From positions 62,001 through 126,000 of the forward strand of contig CAVSCJ010000004.1 in NCBI GenBank assembly GCA_963726435.1: a stretch of 64,000 nt of DNA, read 5' to 3'. Made by a program: the position numbers and the translations under genes. Positions 8,224 through 17,607 of this stretch are shown one piece after another (positions within the stretch are counted from its first letter, which is position 1; each line of letters starts with the position of its first letter). The stretch is from PALSA-660 sp963726435. Lineage in GTDB: Bacteria; Actinomycetota; Coriobacteriia; Anaerosomatales; PALSA-660. The notes below the pieces were generated by a model. That model worked only from the letters and a program-made list of their open reading frames with translations. It had not been told where the DNA came from and ran no database searches.

Positions 8224-8915
8224 CGCGCGGCACCGCGCATGCGTGCGAGCGCGCGCCGGATACCGTCGAAGGAAGCCTCGTCTGCATCGACCACGCTACT
8301 GCGCCTGCCGATCTCGTCGCAGTGGTGCGAGTCGGAGCTCCTGATGCAGGCGACTCCGCTCTCGAGCCCTCCGAGGAGCGAGGCCTTCTCCAGGTCGAGG
8401 AACTCGAGAGCGATGACCGGCGCCTGCTGGACGAGCCGACGTAGAAGCGGACGCCCCAGCAGACGATAAGCACCGAACCAGCGGTCCACGTGCGCCACGT
8501 GGCACATCCCTCCGAGTGACTCGATGGCCCGAGCCGCATCGACCGGGTCGTACTCGACCACGATGCGATGCAGCGGATCGGTCCCGCCCAGGCCGTTCAT
8601 CCCGAGGGACCCCATCAGCTCATCGAACCTCTCCTCGGCGCGCTCGGCCGGGAACAGGGAGATGAGGTGTGCCTCGTCCTCTCCCCACGACAAGCGGATC
8701 TCGACCCCCGGGAGCACAAGCAGCGGCATACGCGCTGCGGCCTCGTCCACGCAGCGGAAGAAGTCGAGCGAGAAGTGATCGGAGATCCCGAGGACGTCGA
8801 TACCTGCCGCAGCGGCGGCTCCGGCAACGTCCGCCCCACTCGTCTGCAGCGGACCGCGGTAGTCTGTCCGCTCGAGCGGCATGTGGTTGTGCAGGTCGAT
8901 GGTGTAGGCGGTCAT
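8220..8915 (-). CDS. PHP-domain phosphoesterase family protein
   Basis: A 231-residue PHP (polymerase and histidinol phosphatase) domain protein. Metal-binding motifs are DLHNHMPLER at the N-terminus (HxH), GISDHFSLDFF, and CIRSSDSHHCDEIG near the C-terminus. Family members hydrolyse phosphate esters of nucleotides, histidinol phosphate or RNA ends; the substrate here is unknown. ATG 8913-8915 was chosen because the HxH motif sits eight residues in; the frame is open further upstream without similarity. It is tail-to-tail with hgcB, sharing the four bases CTAG. Confidence 0.85.
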   Translation of the reverse strand: MTAYTIDLHNHMPLERTDYRGPLQTSGADVAGAAAAAGIDVLGISDHFSLDFFRCVDEAAARMPLLVLPGVEIRLSWGEDEAHLISLFPAERAEERFDELMGSLGMNGLGGTDPLHRIVVEYDPVDAARAIESLGGMCHVAHVDRWFGAYRLLGRPLLRRLVQQAPVIALEFLDLEKASLLGGLESGVACIRSSDSHHCDEIGRRSSVVDADEASFDGIRRALARMRGAAR

Positions 8916-8976
8916 GCGGGCCCTGATCACACCTCTCAGGTGACGGACGCCGAGCATAGCACCGGGCGAGAGGATC

Positions 8977-9750
8977 CTATGGCACCTGTGCGACGGATGA
9001 GTCTGCCGAGGCCGACAGGGCGGCGCCGTACGCGCCGACGAGTTGAGCCTCGTGCGGCACCAGCACGTCACCGTCGTAGCCTTCCGTGACCAGCCGCACC
9101 ATCGCGGGATTGCGCGCCACACCTCCCGCGAACACGAGCGGACCGAACGCCCCGATTCGCTTGAGCGATCCGAGCGTGCGACGCGCGATCGACTCGTGCA
9201 GGCCGCGCGCTATGCGGCCGCGATCCTCTCCGCGGTGCACGAGCCCGGTCACTTCGCTCTCCGCGAACACCGTGCACATGGACGATATCTGCACGCCTGC
9301 GTCAGCCGCGATCGACGCGGCGCCAAGTTCATCGAGGGTGAACCCCAGAGCTCGAGCCATCACCTCCAGGAACTTGCCGGTCCCTGCGGCGCACTTGTCG
9401 TTCATCTCGAAGTCCGCGACCCTGCCGCCCGGCGCGAGCGAGATGACCTTGGTGTCCTGCCCTCCGATGTCGAGAACCGCCCGGGCTTCGGGAAAGAGCG
9501 CGGATGCCCCGACAGCGAACGCCTTGATCTCGGTGATGATGGCCGCGCCGAACGCCTCGCGAGCCGCGTGCCGTCCGTAGCCGGTCGCCACCAGCACGTC
9601 GTGCGCGCCGCGATCGACGAACGCGGCGGCCACGGATGCCGGGTCGAAGCCCGAATCCGCGACCGCCGCGTCGACGATCTCACCATCGAGTAGCCACATC
9701 GCGTCCACCGAGCGCGATCCGATGTCTATCCCGAGGACGCGCCCGGCCAT
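8977..9750 (-). CDS. ATPase activator of 2-hydroxyacyl-CoA dehydratase/double-cubane reductase (HgdC/BadF family)
   Basis: A 257-residue ASKHA-fold ATPase that uses ATP hydrolysis to push a low-potential electron into its partner enzyme. The phosphate loop LGIDIGSRSVDAMWL is at the start and DIGGQDTKV lies mid-protein. The two cysteines that would hold the dimer-bridging [4Fe-4S] cluster are in NDKCAAGTGKFLE and SSMCTVFAESEV. FAGGVARNPAMV matches the adenosine-binding end. It begins 5 bp after the partner gene ends, so the two form one operon. The archetype is the HgdC/YjiL/DCCP-reductase family; the substrate of the system is unknown. Confidence 0.9.
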   Translation of the reverse strand: MAGRVLGIDIGSRSVDAMWLLDGEIVDAAVADSGFDPASVAAAFVDRGAHDVLVATGYGRHAAREAFGAAIITEIKAFAVGASALFPEARAVLDIGGQDTKVISLAPGGRVADFEMNDKCAAGTGKFLEVMARALGFTLDELGAASIAADAGVQISSMCTVFAESEVTGLVHRGEDRGRIARGLHESIARRTLGSLKRIGAFGPLVFAGGVARNPAMVRLVTEGYDGDVLVPHEAQLVGAYGAALSASADSSVAQVP

Positions 9751-9755
9751 CGCGG

Positions 9756-11045
9756 CTACTTCACCATCTCGAGGAAGGCCTCGATACGGGTGGACAGCTG
9801 GCCGACGTCCTCCATCGAGTAGTCGGTGTCGATCTTGAGCACCGGCACTCCCTCGGCTTGAGCTGCCTTATCTACCGAGTACGCCTCGATCGGCGTAGGG
9901 CGAGCAGAACTGGAGAGCGTAGTGGACTATGCCGTCCGCCTTGTACTCCTTCGCCATCGCGAGGATGTCGTCGATGCGGCCGGTGTTCGGCGTGAAGCAG
10001 GCGCAGTTGATGTCGAGGTACTTCTCGGCCACGTCGTCGAGCATGCCCGTCGAGCGAGACGCCGTCCTCGGCCACGAGCGTGTCGTAGTACCGAGAGCCG
10101 GTGCACATCTCCTCGGCGACGACGACGCCACCGGCCTTCTCGATCACGTCGTGGACCTTCCAGTTCGGGATCGCCATCGGAGAGCCGGTCACGAGGATGC
10201 GCGGGGCGTCCGCACCCGCGACACCCTCGCCTGCGGCGACGCGCGCCTCGAGCTCGTCGGCGATACCGTTGACCATCTGCGTGAAGCGCGGCACGTCGTC
10301 GTAGAAGGCGACCTGCACCGCCAGCAGAGCGTCGAGGCCGGAGATCGGCACGCGGGCGGCCTTGCGGGCGGCGTTCAGGCGCTGCAGGGCACGGCGCTTG
10401 TCGTTGACCTCCTTGATGGCGGCGGCCAGGTTCTCGGCGGTCAGCTTGTTGCCTGTGAGCTCCTCGAGCTTCTCGACGAGCCGGTCGATCTCGGCGCGCC
10501 ACAGCACCATGTCGCCGGGCTTCTTCATCTGGGGCAGCTCCATGACGTAGAGCGGCGCCATCTCGGCGAAGATCTCGTAGGCCTTCTTCTTGCCGTCGCA
10601 GGTGGTCTCGCCGATGACGAGGTCCGCGGACTCCACGTAGGGGCAGACGCGGTCCATCTTGAAACCGACGAAGCTCTTGATAAGCGCGCAGGTGTTGCGT
10701 GGCAGCACCCGCTCGACCTCGTTGTAGCCCCACTCCGCGCCGGCGCACAGCCCCACGTTGAGCGCGCCCGAGCGCACGGATGATCTCCTCGGGCACGTAC
10801 AGGCAGAAGGTGCCGACGACCTTGCCGCCCTTCGCCTTGTGGTCCTGCAACTCCTTGATGCGCAGCCCGTGGATCTCGGAGAGCACGAAGTCGAAGTACT
10901 TCATCCCCTCGGGGCGGTTCTCCTGCGTGAGGTAGGCCGCGCCGTACATCTTGGGGATCGCGTTGAGCAGCGCGCAGTGTGCCGGAAGGTTGATCCCCAG
11001 GTCGCTCCACATCTCGCCGTAGGTGTTCATGGCTTCGTCGCTCAT
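9756..11045 (-). CDS. 2-hydroxyacyl-CoA dehydratase-like / double-cubane cluster reductase, three frameshifts in this sequence
   Basis: Member of the HgdB/BcrC/BadD superfamily. One such gene next to one activator gene is the arrangement of the double-cubane-cluster anaerobic reductases (YjiM-like) rather than two-subunit dehydratases. Conserved segments are GTFCLYVPEEII, NVGLCAGAEWGYNEVE, RVCPYVESADLVIGETTCDG, NCACFTPNTGR and HYALQFCSPYA, supplying cluster cysteines. The frame breaks near 10768, 10047 and 9891; each is restored by removing one G from a short G/C run. The corrected length is about 429 residues, normal for the family. The start ATG 11043-11045 has GGGAGG upstream, and a -10-like TATACT lies at 11095-11100. 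Substrate unknown. Confidence 0.85.
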
Positions 11046-11141
11046 GCATGCCTCCCAGAAGGTCCGGTCGCACCTGCCGCGTGCGATAGGAGGCAGTATA
11101 AGCGATTCACATGTGTTTGATAAGTGCTAGCGCAGTGAGCC

Positions 11142-11967
11142 TCAGCTCGCGCGCGGATACGACCCCAGGACCTTCACCTCGCGCAGCTTCAGGCGCAGGC
11201 AGTCCAGAGCAAGGGCGACCGCTGGATCGCTCACATGGCCCTCGAGGTCCACGAAGAACATGTACTCGCCCAACTGCTTCTTGGTCGGACGGCTCTGGAT
11301 CTTGGAGAGGTTGATCTGTCCGTAGGCGAACTCGGACAGGATCATAAGAAGGGCACCCGGCTTGTTGCGCTGCATGAACAGCGCCAGGGACGTCTTGTCG
11401 TGCCCGGTGCGCTCCCCCAGGCCCCGCCCTATCACCACGAAACGCGTCTGGTTGCCCGCGTGATCCTCGATCGCCTCCTGGAGCACCGCCCCGCCGTAGA
11501 GAGTGGCCGCAAGAGACGTGCCCTATGGCTGCGAGCCCCGGCTCCGCGACCGCGCGCTGCACGGCCTCCGCGGTGGAGTTCGCGGCCACGGCTGGCCGGC
11601 CCGGCAGGTTCGCCGCTAGCCAAGCGCGGCACTGCGCCGTCGCCTCGGGCTTGCTGACGATCGCCGTGACGTCCGCAAGGCCGACGCCCGGCGCCGCGAC
11701 CAGAGCGTGGTGGATGTCGCGGACCAGCTCCGCGGTGATGTGCAACTCGTGGTCGAAGGCGAGTGCGTCGAGCGTCTCGTTGACCGAGCCCTCGACCGAG
11801 TTCTCAATGGGGACGATGCCCGAGTCGCAATCGCCTCGAGCGACGGCCGAGAAGACCTCGCCTATCGTGGCGCAGGGGACCGGCTCGACGCCTTCGGTGC
11901 CCAGGGAGAGCAGCGCCTCCTCGGTGAAGGTACCGGCCGGACCCAGGAAGGCTCTGCGCACGATCAC
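11142..11967 (-). CDS. pheA: Prephenate dehydratase, frameshifted in this sequence
   Basis: Converts prephenate to phenylpyruvate in phenylalanine synthesis. The N-terminus (AFLGPAGTFTEEALL), VPIENSVEGSVNET and the C-terminal ACT domain with KIQSRPTKKQLGEYMFFVDL (phenylalanine-sensing ESRP-type region) are clear. The frame breaks near 11519-11523, where AAIG continues as TSLAATLYGG once one base is removed. The corrected length is about 275 residues, as usual for a monofunctional enzyme. The GTG start (11965-11967) overlaps the stop of the upstream diguanylate cyclase (GTGA), so both are in one operon. The ACT domain predicts feedback inhibition by phenylalanine. Confidence 0.9.
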
Positions 11968-13622
11968 GGTTCTCCACGCTCCGCCGCGTCCGCCGCCTGC
12001 TCCCGGCGCTCGTTCTCCTGGTCTCGCGCTCGCATCTCCTCGACGCCCGCCGGCGAGGCACTCACGCGGTTCCGGCCGGAGCGCTTGACCACGTAGAGCG
12101 CGTCGTCGGCGTGTCGCAGCAGCCCCTCGCGGTCGGACGCGGTGCCCGGGTAGGTGGACAGCCCGATCGAGACTGTTATCTGCTCGGTCCGTTCGCCCCT
12201 TATGCTCATGAACTCGTGGGCCGCGATGGCCTCGCGGACCTTCTCCGCGACCACGAACGCGCCCTCGCCATCGGTCTCCGGGAGCAGAATGGCGAACTCC
12301 TCACCACCGTAGCGGCACGCTATGTCGATGTCGCGCACCGCGTCGCGCATCGTCCTGGCCATCTCGGCTAGGGCACGATCGCCGGCGACGTGGCCGTTGG
12401 TGTCGTTGTAGACCTTGAACTCGTCCGCGTCGATCATCAGGAGCGACAGGCTGCGGCCGAACCTCCTGGCTCTTCCGATCTCCTCCTCAGCCCGCTCGAG
12501 CAGGTAGCGGTAGTTGAACAGTCCGGTCAGTTCGTCGGTGATCGCGAGACGCCGGGTCAGCTTGTACAGCTCCGAGTTCTCAGCGGCGACGGCGAGTTCA
12601 TTGGCTACCGAGTTCAGCACCAGGCGGTCCTCGCTGCTCAGACGCTCGAGCCGCTCGCCCGTAGCGCAGAAGATGACCGTGAGGCCGCCCCGGCCCACAA
12701 GCGTGGTGCAGGCGAACATCTCCTCGCCGTCCGTCCGGGCATCCGGGCCGTACGTGTAGGGAGTGTGCTTGGCGATCTCGGGAGATATGCCGAACGAGGC
12801 ACTGAAGATCGTCTCGTCGCGCTCCTTGTCGATGATGAACAGAGCGCTCCGTGGCAGGTCGATCACCTTGGACAAGATGTCGAGCACGAGCTGCCCCACC
12901 TGCTCGAAGTCGAGAGTCGAGTGGATGAGCTCCGTGATCTCCGAGATGGCGCGCAATTCGGTGAGGCGCCTTCCGAGGCTCTCGTTCAGATCGTGGTACT
13001 CGCTCTGGCTTCTTCGCAGGTACGTCTCTCTCTCGGCCTCAGCCCGCATCGCCGTGGCGACCACGAATGCCGCGCCGATCAGCGCTGCGGCCTTCAACAA
13101 CATGATGGTGACCTCGGCTGGGGCGATTCCCCCCTGATCGACGAGATGGGCGGCAAGGTAGGTCGCGGCGGCGAGACCGGACACGATCGACGCGTCCCGC
13201 TGCGACAGCGCCGACCCGAAGATCAGCGCCAGCCCGAGCACAAGCGGATACAGCGGGTCCTGGTAGTTGGCAAGCGACCAGACCAGCAGGGCCGACGACA
13301 ACAGGTCGGGCAAGAGCGCCAACTGCAGGACCCTCCGTGGCTGCTGGTGCCATACCAGGAACGCGACGGCACTGCCCAGCCCTGTGGCCGCCAGCACCGC
13401 CGTCCCGATGATCAGCGCCAGCGCACCGCCCTCGCGCGGCTGGATCACGCCCGCCGCGTACAGGATGGCCAGCCCGCCGGCGATCGCGAGCCGGAGGGCG
13501 AATCCCGCGCAGTCGACGAACCTCAGCGTCGGCCAGCGCTCTTGGAGGGAGGCCGGCCCGCGGCTCTCCGTGCCCGCGACGTCGGTCATCTCGTGCTCCG
13601 GGGACTCAGCCGTCTCGGCCAT
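11964..13622 (-). CDS. Membrane GAF-GGDEF diguanylate cyclase
   Basis: Makes the second messenger c-di-GMP. The 552-residue protein has about six N-terminal membrane segments (residues 37-195), a short coiled linker, a GAF-like sensor domain (about 220-360) and a GGDEF domain (about 375-530). The active site RYGGEEFAILLP is intact and the preceding NDTNGHVAGD loop is normal. I see no clear RxxD inhibitory site at the usual distance. The C-terminal tail is charged. It overlaps the DUF4446 gene upstream by 17 bp and pheA downstream by 3-4 bp, so the three genes are probably co-transcribed. Confidence 0.93.
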   Translation of the reverse strand: MAETAESPEHEMTDVAGTESRGPASLQERWPTLRFVDCAGFALRLAIAGGLAILYAAGVIQPREGGALALIIGTAVLAATGLGSAVAFLVWHQQPRRVLQLALLPDLLSSALLVWSLANYQDPLYPLVLGLALIFGSALSQRDASIVSGLAAATYLAAHLVDQGGIAPAEVTIMLLKAAALIGAAFVVATAMRAEAERETYLRRSQSEYHDLNESLGRRLTELRAISEITELIHSTLDFEQVGQLVLDILSKVIDLPRSALFIIDKERDETIFSASFGISPEIAKHTPYTYGPDARTDGEEMFACTTLVGRGGLTVIFCATGERLERLSSEDRLVLNSVANELAVAAENSELYKLTRRLAITDELTGLFNYRYLLERAEEEIGRARRFGRSLSLLMIDADEFKVYNDTNGHVAGDRALAEMARTMRDAVRDIDIACRYGGEEFAILLPETDGEGAFVVAEKVREAIAAHEFMSIRGERTEQITVSIGLSTYPGTASDREGLLRHADDALYVVKRSGRNRVSASPAGVEEMRARDQENERREQAADAAERGEP

Positions 13623-14130
13623 GGCGCCGCCTGCCCTCCGACGCGACGCTCAGACCCGTGCCGTGCAGCGCGCGAGAGCACGCATCCGTCTCCTCTTCGG
13701 TCAGGACGAGTTCGGCTAGACCGTCAGCGATCGGCTTGGCGTAGAGACGGTACGCTCCGCGTCCGTACATCGAGGTCAGCACGAACCCGGTGGCCGTGTC
13801 GTCGAGCAGCGCCACGGAGAAGGAGTTCTCGCCGACGTCCCCGGCCAACGCGTCGAACCGCACGATGCCGAAGTGCCGGATGGCCTTGCCGAGCAGCCTG
13901 CCGAGAGCCTCATCGTCGGCGCGGAGCCGCTGGTCGGCGGCGTCGAGCTCATCCAAACGAGTCCGGACGGCCTGGGCGATGCCCGCGAAGTCGCCCGCGG
14001 CGGCCATGCGCCCCATCTCACCGCGAACGGCCGTGAGTCGCCGCACGCGCTGCCCCAGAGCGAAGATCCAGATGAGCGAGAGCAGCGCGACGATGAGCGC
14101 GATGATGGATAGGACAAGCTCGACCTGCAT
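13606..14130 (-). CDS. DUF4446 family single-pass membrane protein
   Basis: A 174-residue protein with one N-terminal membrane helix (VLSIIALIVALLSLIWIFAL), an alpha-helical linker and a compact C-terminal domain. The segments IRHFGIVRFDALAGDVGENS and FSVALLDDTATGFVLTSMYG are the DUF4446 signature as I know it. Function is unknown; the gene is widespread in Firmicutes and Actinobacteria, often near chromosome-partition or signalling genes. The start MQVELVLS (ATG 14128-14130) follows a GGGAGGG ribosome site. It leads a probable operon with the diguanylate cyclase and pheA. Confidence 0.8.
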   Translation of the reverse strand: MQVELVLSIIALIVALLSLIWIFALGQRVRRLTAVRGEMGRMAAAGDFAGIAQAVRTRLDELDAADQRLRADDEALGRLLGKAIRHFGIVRFDALAGDVGENSFSVALLDDTATGFVLTSMYGRGAYRLYAKPIADGLAELVLTEEETDACSRALHGTGLSVASEGRRRHGRDG

Positions 14131-14265
14131 CGGCGACCCTCCCCCGCTACACTTCAGTGGAGTATACGACGAACGTGCCAGGCCAACTCCACGCACGAAG
14201 GCCGGCCCGCGCGCGCATTGCGCTCGTCCGCGCCCGACCCCGCGCCCCCGACTGAGGACACTCCG

Positions 14266-15042
14266 ATGGACCCTTCAACGCTCCGCCAACTGCTTGCCGC
14301 CGTCGCCGAAGGAACCGTGAGCGCCTCCGACGCGGAGGCGCGCCTCGCCGACCTGCCGTTCGCGGAAGTCGGCGCCGATGGGAGGCCCGTGGCTCGGGTC
14401 GACCACCACCGGGAGCTTCGCACCGGCTATCCCGAGGCAGTGTTCTGCCAGGGCAAGTCGCCCCAGCAAGTCAAGGCCATCGCGCGCGACATCCTGGAGC
14501 ATGGCGGGGTCATGCTCGGCACGCGCGCCTCGGCCGCGGACTACCAGGCGGTGGCCCAGGTCGCTCCGGACGCGCGGTACTTCGAGGACGCTCAGATCCT
14601 GCTCGTCGACCGGCGCGAGGAACGTCCACTGGTGGGCAACATCGTCGTGGCGAGCGCCGGGACGGCCGACTCCCGCGTAGCCGAGGAGGCCGCGATCTGC
14701 GCCGAGGTCATGGGCGACCGCGTGACGCGCCTGTTCGACGTCGGAGTCGCCGGTATCCACCGTCTCTTGGCGGTACGCGAGGAGCTGGCCAGCGCGAACG
14801 TGATCATCGCCGTCGCCGGTATGGAGGGCGCTCTGCCCTCGCTGGTCGCGGGGCTGGTGAAGGTGCCCGTCATCGCGGTGCCGACGAGCGTCGGGTACGG
14901 CGCGCACTTCGGCGGTGTCGCGCCGCTGCTCACCATGCTCAACTCGTGCGCGCCGGGCATCGGTGTCGTCAATATCGACAACGGCTACGGCGCGGCCGCG
15001 CTGGCCTCCCGCATCAACCGCGCAGCCTCGAAAGAGGGCTGA
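14266..15042 (+). CDS. larB: Nickel-pincer cofactor biosynthesis protein LarB
   Basis: LarB carboxylates and hydrolyses nicotinic acid adenine dinucleotide to give the dicarboxylated pyridinium precursor of the Ni-pincer nucleotide. The 258-residue protein has the LarB N-terminal helices, VDHHRELRTGYPEAVFCQGK, and a PurE-like C-terminal domain (VASAGTADSRVAEEA, DVGVAGIHRLL, AGMEGALPSLVAGL). The cysteine in FCQGK is the catalytic residue proposed for the family. larC follows 5 bp later; larE is not in this window. The pair implies that a Ni-pincer enzyme such as a lactate racemase homologue is encoded elsewhere. Confidence 0.93.
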   Translation: MDPSTLRQLLAAVAEGTVSASDAEARLADLPFAEVGADGRPVARVDHHRELRTGYPEAVFCQGKSPQQVKAIARDILEHGGVMLGTRASAADYQAVAQVAPDARYFEDAQILLVDRREERPLVGNIVVASAGTADSRVAEEAAICAEVMGDRVTRLFDVGVAGIHRLLAVREELASANVIIAVAGMEGALPSLVAGLVKVPVIAVPTSVGYGAHFGGVAPLLTMLNSCAPGIGVVNIDNGYGAAALASRINRAASKEG

Positions 15043-15047
15043 CCCGG

Positions 15048-16235
15048 GTGTTCGCCTTCCTCGACTGCTTCTCCGGAGTGTCGGGAGACAAGTTCCTCGG
15101 CGCCTTGGTTGGAGCCGGGCTCGACCCCGGCCTGCTCCGCGAGCACTTGGGGCTGCTCGGCGTCGGTGGGTACGAGGTCGAGATCGGCGAGGTCCGCCGG
15201 GCCGGGTTGGCGGGCGTCGAGGTACGGATCGCCGTTGAGGAAGGTCAGCCCGCCAGGGATTGGCGGGCCATCCGCGAGCTGATCGCCGCGTCGCGGCTGA
15301 CGGACCCGGTGAAGGAGCTCTCGCTCGACGCCTTCGGCCACTTGGCCGCTGCGGAGGCGGCGGTCCACGGCGTCGATGCGGATGCAGTCCACTTCCACGA
15401 GGTCGGCGCCATCGACTCGATCCTCGACATCGTAGGCGTCGCGATCGGCGTCACGGAACTCCGCATCGCCGAGTTCTGGGCGACTCCGGTCCGCCTCGGC
15501 CACGGGCTTGTCTCGACCTCCCACGGGATGCTGCCGATCCCGGCGCCTGCGACTGCCGAGCTTCTGCGGGGCGTTCCCTGCTATGCGGGCGAACTCGAGG
15601 GTGAGATGACGACCCCGACCGGCGCCGCGCTGCTGCGATCCTTGGTGACGCGCTACGCGCCGATGCCACCGATGACGGTAGCGTGCGAGGGCTGGGGCGC
15701 GGGCGCGCGCGACCTGCCGATCCCCAACCTCCTCCGCCTCACTCTGGGAGAATCGGCTCTGGGCGGGGGCGGCCTGGTCGAAGTCGCGCTCCTGCAGAGC
15801 TCGATCGACCACGTGAGCGCCGAGTTGCTGGCCGCGACGCTCGACATAGCCCTCGCTGAGGGCGCTCTGGACGCTTGGGCCGGACCGGTCCGCATGAAGA
15901 AGGGGCGAGTCGGCACCGAGATCACGATCGTCACCCGCGTCGAGGACGCCGCGCGCCTCACGGGATTGCTCATGCTGCACACGGGGACCCTCGGCGTGCG
16001 TCGCACCCTCACGTGGCGGCAAGTGGGTGAGCGCCGGATCGAGACCGTCTCGACGTCACTGGGCACCGTTCGGGTGAAGGTCCAGGGTGCCGGCGTGTCA
16101 CTCAGGGTCCGCCCGGAGAACGACGACGTCGTCGCCATAGCCCGCGCGACCGGAATGCCACTCGACCGCGTGGCCCGCACTCTGGCGGACGAAGCGCGGA
16201 TCGTGCTCAGCGACCGCGGGGCCGCGGACCTCTAG
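15048..16235 (+). CDS. larC: Nickel insertion protein LarC
   Basis: Installs nickel into the pyridinium-dithiocarboxylate nucleotide, completing the NPN cofactor. The 395-residue protein begins at GTG 15048 (FLDCFSGVSGDKFLGAL) and contains the HFHEVGAIDSILDIVG metal and nucleotide region, ATPVRLGHGLVSTSHG, and the C-terminal domain MKKGRVGTEITIV. In Lactobacillus the two halves are joined by a programmed frameshift; here one uninterrupted frame encodes both. Coupled to larB (5-bp gap). Confidence 0.93.
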   Translation: MFAFLDCFSGVSGDKFLGALVGAGLDPGLLREHLGLLGVGGYEVEIGEVRRAGLAGVEVRIAVEEGQPARDWRAIRELIAASRLTDPVKELSLDAFGHLAAAEAAVHGVDADAVHFHEVGAIDSILDIVGVAIGVTELRIAEFWATPVRLGHGLVSTSHGMLPIPAPATAELLRGVPCYAGELEGEMTTPTGAALLRSLVTRYAPMPPMTVACEGWGAGARDLPIPNLLRLTLGESALGGGGLVEVALLQSSIDHVSAELLAATLDIALAEGALDAWAGPVRMKKGRVGTEITIVTRVEDAARLTGLLMLHTGTLGVRRTLTWRQVGERRIETVSTSLGTVRVKVQGAGVSLRVRPENDDVVAIARATGMPLDRVARTLADEARIVLSDRGAADL

Positions 16236-16329
16236 CTCCGCGACCGGCTAGCGCACGTCGCGCATGGCTCCCGCTGTCCGCGGGAATCTACCTGACGTCC
16301 CCTCGTTCAACCACGGACCGGGAGCGCCC

Positions 16330-17535
16330 ATGCGCATGCGTACGACCGTGTCAGCGGCCCTGACGATCGCGTGCGCGTCGGCGGCGTTCGGGTGCGTCTC
16401 CCCCGCCTCGCCAGGCCCCTCCGGCCCCCCGCCTACGCAGCCGAGCCCGGGCGTCGCGCCCACGGTCACGGCTTCGTCCGTCTCCGTCTCCGGGCTGGGG
16501 CTGATCACCAACATCGTCGCCCCCGACGACGGCAGCGGGCGCCTGTTCGTGACGGACCAGGTCGGCGTGATCCGGGTCGTCCGCGACGGGAAGGTAGCGA
16601 GCGCGCCAGCCCTCGACATCCGGCCGAAGGTCGGTTCCGCCGCCACCGAGCAGGGGCTTCTCGGCCTCGCGTTCCCTCGGGGGTTCGCGTCCAAGCAGCG
16701 CGCCTACATCTACTTCACGGACACCGCGGGCAACTCGCGCGTCTACCGCATCAAGACCAGCGCCAACGATCCCGACGCTTTCGACCCCTCCTCGATGCAA
16801 CTCCTGCTGTCGATCGCCCAGCCGTTCGTGAATCACAACGGCGGTCAACTCGCCTTCGGTCCCGACGGCTACCTGTACCTCGGCTTCGGCGACGGCGGAG
16901 GGGCCGGCGACCCGGGTAACCGGGCCCAGAACCTCGGCGTCCTGCTCGGCAAGATCCTGCGGATCGACGTCGAATCGGCACCCGATTCCGCCGCCTACAG
17001 GATCCCACCCGACAACCCCTTCGCGGGCCGCTCCGGCGCCCGTCCCGAGATATGGGAGTACGGGCTGCGCAACCCATGGAGGTTCTCGTTCGACTCTGCG
17101 AACGGCGACCTGTGGATCGGCGACGTGGGCCAGGACAAGTACGAGGAGATCGACTACGTCGCCGCTGGCAGCCCCGCAGGACAGGACTTCGGCTGGCCGA
17201 TGTACGAAGGCAACCACCTCTACAACGCGACGTCGAAGGGATCCGGGGTGGTCTGGCCCGTGGCGGAGTACTCGCACCCGACCGGCGACTCGGTGACCGG
17301 CGGATACGTCTACCGCGGATCGGCATATCCCCAGGCGCAGGGCCTCTATGTGTTCGGCGACTACGTCACAGGCAGAATGTGGACGCTGAGGCGCTCGGGA
17401 AGCGCGTGGACGATGCGCCTCGTCGCAACGACCAACTGGGGGATCAGCACGTTCGGCCTGGATGGGACGGGCGAGTTGTGGGCCGCCGACCGCAACACGG
17501 GCACGATCCACCGCTTGGGAGACATGTCCCAGTGA
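16330..17535 (+). CDS. Lipoprotein PQQ-type sugar dehydrogenase (GSDH/sorbosone dehydrogenase family)
   Basis: A 401-residue secreted lipoprotein. The signal peptide from ATG 16330 ends in a lipobox (AAFGC, Cys about residue 21), followed by a Pro-rich spacer and a six-bladed propeller. Family motifs are EQGLLGLAFPRGF, NHNGGQLAFGPDGYLYLGFG, GDGGGAGDPGNRAQN and EIWEYGLRNPWRFSFD. Relatives oxidise sugars or aldoses with PQQ; many actinobacterial members have uncertain cofactor and substrate. It would sit on the outer face of the membrane. It stands alone between larC and the response regulator. Confidence 0.88.
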   Translation: MRMRTTVSAALTIACASAAFGCVSPASPGPSGPPPTQPSPGVAPTVTASSVSVSGLGLITNIVAPDDGSGRLFVTDQVGVIRVVRDGKVASAPALDIRPKVGSAATEQGLLGLAFPRGFASKQRAYIYFTDTAGNSRVYRIKTSANDPDAFDPSSMQLLLSIAQPFVNHNGGQLAFGPDGYLYLGFGDGGGAGDPGNRAQNLGVLLGKILRIDVESAPDSAAYRIPPDNPFAGRSGARPEIWEYGLRNPWRFSFDSANGDLWIGDVGQDKYEEIDYVAAGSPAGQDFGWPMYEGNHLYNATSKGSGVVWPVAEYSHPTGDSVTGGYVYRGSAYPQAQGLYVFGDYVTGRMWTLRRSGSAWTMRLVATTNWGISTFGLDGTGELWAADRNTGTIHRLGDMSQ

Positions 17536-17607
17536 ACGCAGCAGGAGGAACACCTTGGGCGTCGAATCACTAGAACGCACGACCATCGCCGTTTGAAGGA
17601 GAGCCCG

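Noticed and set aside
9756..11045. Pseudogene status of the double-cubane reductase, apgM, pheA, pknB and other frameshifted genes
   Set aside because: The breaks are single-base insertions, the protein sequence on either side is fully conserved, and essential genes show the same pattern, so sequence error is more likely than decay.
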